From Chloroflexota bacterium (GTDB taxonomy: Bacteria; Chloroflexota; Dehalococcoidia; UBA2979): 8,734 bases of DNA. Location: positions 6,497-15,230 of the forward strand of contig PBOW01000034.1 in assembly GCA_002725365.1 (NCBI GenBank), given 5' to 3'. Below the pieces are notes generated by a model that made no database searches, was not told the origin of the DNA, and saw only the letters and a list, made by a program, of their open reading frames with translations. Positions 6,266 through 8,734 of the stretch are shown piece after piece. A program made the translations under genes and the position numbers. Position 1 is the first letter of the stretch. Each line of letters opens with the position of its first letter.

Positions 6266-7156
6266 CTACCCGAGGGCAAGCTCATGTTTAGCCAATTCGA
6301 GATCCAACCGATCTTTCGCTACGCTTGAAAGACTCGTCAGAGGCAGTCGTGTTGGGCCGGCGGTTAGGCCCGCGACCTCACAAGCATATTTAACTGGGAT
6401 CGGATTGCTTTCTATGAAGAGCATATTAATGAGCGGCATCAATTCATGATGGATCGCAGCTGCCCCGACATAATTACCTGCAACCGAGAGGGCGATTTGA
6501 CTTCGAATTTGAGGTGACACAATATGTCCCGCGACCGATACAACACCATATCCACCCATCGCCATAACCATCAGCGTGTCAGTGTCGTTTCCAGACCAGA
6601 CTTTGAAATTATCAGGAGACCCCGCAATGATTTCTCCGATTTGCTCCATATCATTAGACGCCTCCTTGACCCCTACAATATTTGGAACTTCTGCGAGCCG
6701 TAGAATAGTCTCGCTGGACATGTTCACCGCGGCTCGACCAGGAATGTTGTAAAGCATGCACGGAAGCGTTGTTGCGTCTGCTATCGTCCTGAAGTGTTCT
6801 ATCAGTCCTTCTTGCGTGGGCTTGGAATAAGCAGGTGCTGTCAGCAAAACGCCATCGAGACCGAGCTCTTCAGCCTTCTCGGTGAGAAATAGAGAACGTC
6901 GATGATTGTTGCTCGTTGCACCAGCTATTACGGCTATATCAGGGCCTACTGCAGATTTCGTTGCACGCCACACGGCTACTGTTTCTTCGTCCGATAAAGA
7001 CGGCGCCTCGCCCGTGGAGCCAGTGGAAACAATACTCTGCGTCCCCGCTTCAACGAGAGCTGCTGCTAAAGCCCCGGTACGCTCAAGATCGACTTCACCA
7101 TCCACATCCATCGGTGTCACCATCGCCGTGATCAGTCTGCCGAACTCTGCAGCCAC
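6266..7156 (-). CDS. dapA: 4-hydroxy-tetrahydrodipicolinate synthase (DapA)
   Basis: Condenses pyruvate with L-aspartate-4-semialdehyde through a lysine Schiff base, the first committed step to diaminopimelate and lysine. The protein is a TIM barrel of 296 residues from the chosen start. It opens with GRLITAMVTP; the substrate loop STGSTGEAP has Ser47-Thr48 where GTTGE is usual, keeping both hydroxyls. TAPAYSKPTQEGL has Ala109-Tyr110: the second Tyr of the usual YY pair, the proton-relay one, is kept and the first is lost. YNIPGR supplies Tyr136 and Arg141, and GVKEAS the Schiff-base Lys164. All catalytic residues are present. The reading frame can open at a GTG at 7174, but that has no ribosome site. 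The GTG at 7156 has AAAGGGGG five bases upstream and places GRL at the normal distance from the start. It is first in a minus-strand cluster with the nucleotidyltransferase-like gene 27 bp downstream and then dapB. It is divergent from the alcohol dehydrogenase gene; I could not pick a convincing promoter. Confidence 0.97.
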   Translation of the reverse strand: MAAEFGRLITAMVTPMDVDGEVDLERTGALAAALVEAGTQSIVSTGSTGEAPSLSDEETVAVWRATKSAVGPDIAVIAGATSNNHRRSLFLTEKAEELGLDGVLLTAPAYSKPTQEGLIEHFRTIADATTLPCMLYNIPGRAAVNMSSETILRLAEVPNIVGVKEASNDMEQIGEIIAGSPDNFKVWSGNDTDTLMVMAMGGYGVVSVAGHIVSPQIRSQIALSVAGNYVGAAAIHHELMPLINMLFIESNPIPVKYACEVAGLTAGPTRLPLTSLSSVAKDRLDLELAKHELALG

Positions 7157-7272
7157 ACTTACCCCCTTTTGCACAAACCGTAAATGGCTATATCAGCCTA
7201 CGGTATTCTAACTCCTCATAGATAATCATGCCTTAACGTTACCAAAATTGGCGATACTCCGCCAAACATACT

Positions 7273-7287
7273 CCATACCGTGTATGG
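7273..7287. promoter_or_regulatory. Inverted repeat, candidate operator between dapA and the alcohol dehydrogenase gene
   Basis: CCATAC (7273-7278) and GTATGG (7282-7287) form a perfect 6-bp inverted repeat with a 3-base centre, CGT. Another CATAC lies seven bases to the left (7267-7271). It sits 50-64 bp upstream of the dehydrogenase start, where a promoter would be expected, though no clear -35/-10 pair was found. A dimeric repressor or activator site is plausible; no regulator gene is in the window to pair it with. Confidence 0.35.
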
Positions 7288-7300
7288 TTCTAAATGAAGC

Positions 7301-7319
7301 TAGGGCAAATGCAGCCCTA
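7301..7319 (+). promoter_or_regulatory. Leader hairpin just upstream of the alcohol dehydrogenase ribosome site
   Basis: TAGGGC (7301-7306) pairs with GCCCTA (7314-7319) around a 7-base loop. The stem ends one base before GAGGGGAG (7321-7328), the Shine-Dalgarno of the gene starting at 7337. There is no following T-run, so it is not a terminator. It could affect message stability or translation; the stem is short and chance is possible. Confidence 0.35.
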
Positions 7320-7336
7320 CGAGGGGAGAAACTATT

Positions 7337-8419
7337 ATGCCATTTACTACCCGTGCCGCGGTGCATGTGAAGCATGGCCAGCCACTAGATGTAACCGAAA
7401 TATCCTTGCCTGATCCAGGACCGAATGAAGTTGTAGTAGAGCTGTTTGCTTCGGGGATATGTCATAGTCAACTGCATCAAATACACAATCCAGACACGCC
7501 CACTCCAGCCTTAATGGGGCATGAAGCTACTGGGCAAGTGATAGCTCTCGGAACCGAAGTAACTCATGTCCGTGAAGGACAACGGGTGATGTTGACTTGG
7601 GTGCCACGTGATGTCACCACAGAGACCGGCCGTGACAGAAACTTTTCTCGAACTTCGTGGTCCTTAGGCGGAGAGGAACAAGCCGGACCAAACATATATA
7701 CGTGGGCAGAGCATGTTTTAGCTCATCAGCAAATGGTTCTTCCACTCGACGAAGACGTCGACACAGACGTCACTGCTATCGTGGGCTGTGCGACTGTTAC
7801 GGGAGTAGGCGCAGTACTCGGATCAGCAAAAGTGCCCGCTGGGTCTACCGTGGCCATTTATGGTGTTGGTGGTGTTGGGATAAATGCAATTGCGGGGGCC
7901 AAAATAGCAGATGCCTCCCGCATCTTTGCTGTCGATCTATCAGACGAGAAGCTAGAGTTTGCCAAAGAATTTGGTGCAACCGACACTATTAATGCCTCAG
8001 AGGTTGATCCGGTTGAGGCAATTGTCGAACTGACCGGTGGAGGAACTGACTTTGCATTTGATGCAATAGGTTATGAGATCACTATGCGGCAAATACTAAA
8101 TACGGTCAGGGCCGGTGTACTTGGTGCAGGCGACAGAGGCGGGACTGCTGTACTCATCGGAGTCCCGCAAACCGACGCGACAATCGATGCTCGCGCATTG
8201 CTTATGGGTGAGCGGAATTATATCGGTTCTCTCGGGGGATCCAGCCACCCTATGACCGACTTCAAGCAATATATCGAATGGTATAAACAGGGAGCTCTTC
8301 CTTTGGAGAAAATGATCAGTGTAAAATATGATGGCCTCGACTCAATAAATGAAGGCATCGAGGCGCTTGAATCCGGGAATATATCCGGTCGTAGCATCAT
8401 GATATACAAGGGTACTTAA
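7337..8419 (+). CDS. Zinc-type medium-chain alcohol dehydrogenase lacking the structural-zinc cysteines
   Basis: Probable NAD-dependent oxidation of an alcohol or aldehyde adduct; the substrate cannot be read from sequence. The 360 residues follow the MDR plan: a GroES-like N-terminal half and a Rossmann half with GVGGVG at 176-181 and AVDLSDEKLEFAKEFGA, whose Asp after the second strand suggests NAD(H). The catalytic zinc ligands are present: Cys42 in GICHSQLH, His62-Glu63 in GHEATG, and Cys151 in VGCATVTGVGAVL. The GC-TGVGAVL block and AGAKIADASRIFAVDL resemble class III/glutathione-type and NDMA-dependent enzymes. The segment where those enzymes carry four structural-zinc cysteines (about 88-122) contains none. 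HSQLH replaces the common HSDLH. The ATG at 7337 has GAGGGGAG eight bases upstream. It is divergent from dapA and is followed after 19 bp by the DarA-like gene, so the two may share a transcript. Confidence 0.9.
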   Translation: MPFTTRAAVHVKHGQPLDVTEISLPDPGPNEVVVELFASGICHSQLHQIHNPDTPTPALMGHEATGQVIALGTEVTHVREGQRVMLTWVPRDVTTETGRDRNFSRTSWSLGGEEQAGPNIYTWAEHVLAHQQMVLPLDEDVDTDVTAIVGCATVTGVGAVLGSAKVPAGSTVAIYGVGGVGINAIAGAKIADASRIFAVDLSDEKLEFAKEFGATDTINASEVDPVEAIVELTGGGTDFAFDAIGYEITMRQILNTVRAGVLGAGDRGGTAVLIGVPQTDATIDARALLMGERNYIGSLGGSSHPMTDFKQYIEWYKQGALPLEKMISVKYDGLDSINEGIEALESGNISGRSIMIYKGT

Positions 8420-8438
8420 GGCCTAAGGCGGCACGCAA

Positions 8439-8734
8439 ATGTTAGATCAACAATTCCCTATGAGCGGAAACAATATGAAGCTCTGCGTCATGATTGTGCC
8501 ACGTGATGATTCCGACAGGCTGTCAAAGATGTTGTCGGGTGCTGATTTCCACTCCACCAAGATCAGTTCAAGTGGCGGCTTCTTAGGAAAGGGATCCTCT
8601 ACCATTTTTTCAGCAATTGATGAATTGCGGATCGGTGATTTAATTAGTTTGCTCCGCAAGCATTTTCCTGAAACGGTAGAGTCGGTCCCAGCATCGAGCT
8701 TGCCATTTACCTCGGAGCCAGATCTCCCCAGTAC
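8439..8734 (+). CDS. darA: Cyclic-di-AMP receptor, DarA/DUF970 (PII-like) family, truncated by the window edge
   Basis: DarA (PstA, YaaQ) is a small trimeric PII-like protein that binds the second messenger cyclic-di-AMP. About 98 codons are visible before the right edge. After MKLCVMIVPRDDSDRL comes TKISSSGGFLGKGSSTIFSAID, which matches the DarA ligand-binding T-loop region (usual form TKLASTGGFLxxGNTTLLIG), then LRIGDLISLLRKHF, the second helix. The visible C-terminal part (ETVESVPASSLPF) is beginning to diverge, as is usual there. Start choice is open: the ATG at 8439 has AAGG ten bases upstream; the ATG at 8475 has GAGCGGA six bases upstream and gives the MKL... N-terminus usual in the family, so 8475 may be the real start. 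The gene lies 19 bp after the alcohol dehydrogenase. The family call is from motif memory, without a search. Confidence 0.82.
   Translation, partial: MLDQQFPMSGNNMKLCVMIVPRDDSDRLSKMLSGADFHSTKISSSGGFLGKGSSTIFSAIDELRIGDLISLLRKHFPETVESVPASSLPFTSEPDLPS

Noticed and set aside
7157..7272. Possible promoters for dapA (TAGAAT or TATAGC on the minus strand) and for the dehydrogenase (TTGGCG at 7248)
   Set aside because: No pair of -35 and -10 boxes with acceptable spacing could be found on either strand, so none is called.
7657..7992. 111-codon plus-strand ORF inside the alcohol dehydrogenase gene
   Set aside because: Out-of-frame shadow rich in Arg, Cys and Trp; composition unlike a real protein and the dehydrogenase frame is well supported.

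Overview
The window looks like ordinary chromosome from a free-living bacterium with a Gram-positive-type or Chloroflexota-type gene set. Base composition is moderate, genes are tightly packed, and GTG starts are frequent (dapA and dapB both use one). MurT, a short GyrB without the proteobacterial C-terminal insert, and a DarA-type cyclic-di-AMP receptor together argue against a proteobacterium. Chloroflexota (Dehalococcoidia/SAR202-like) is my best guess, but it rests on gene content and the feel of the sequence, not on any search. No mobile element, tRNA, rRNA or CRISPR array was seen.

Layout. (1) Positions 1-2529, minus strand: an unrecognised membrane-anchored protein with beta-propeller-like strands, then tatA, then a murT-type Mur ligase running off the left edge. 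Transcription runs right to left from a sigma70-like promoter near 2554-2582. (2) Positions 2621-4727, plus strand: gyrB, divergent from the first group. Its conserved N-terminal arm lies upstream of the first AUG/GUG/UUG codon. (3) Positions 4716-4737: a perfect short inverted repeat, which is also a tandem 10-bp duplication, at the gyrB 3' end between convergent genes. (4) Positions 4747-7156, minus strand: a lysine/diaminopimelate cluster transcribed dapA, then a small nucleotidyltransferase-like protein that seems to have lost its catalytic acids, then dapB. (5) Positions 7157-7336: a divergent intergenic region with a 6-bp inverted repeat and a leader hairpin. (6) Positions 7337-8734, plus strand: a zinc-type MDR alcohol dehydrogenase that lacks the structural-zinc cysteines, followed after 19 bp by a DarA/DUF970 cyclic-di-AMP receptor cut by the right edge.

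How the genes connect. dapA and dapB make the first two committed steps of diaminopimelate/lysine synthesis, which feed peptidoglycan. MurT (with GatD, presumably beyond the left edge) amidates peptidoglycan precursor. TatA serves export of folded proteins, and the anchored propeller-like protein may act at the outer face of the membrane. GyrB is the ATPase half of DNA gyrase.

Most of the window is housekeeping. The points worth a second look are the non-AUG start of gyrB, GyrB's EGN in place of EGD plus an acidic insertion, the degenerate nucleotidyltransferase inside the dap cluster, and the ADH without a structural zinc site. I saw no clear sign of a wholly new system.
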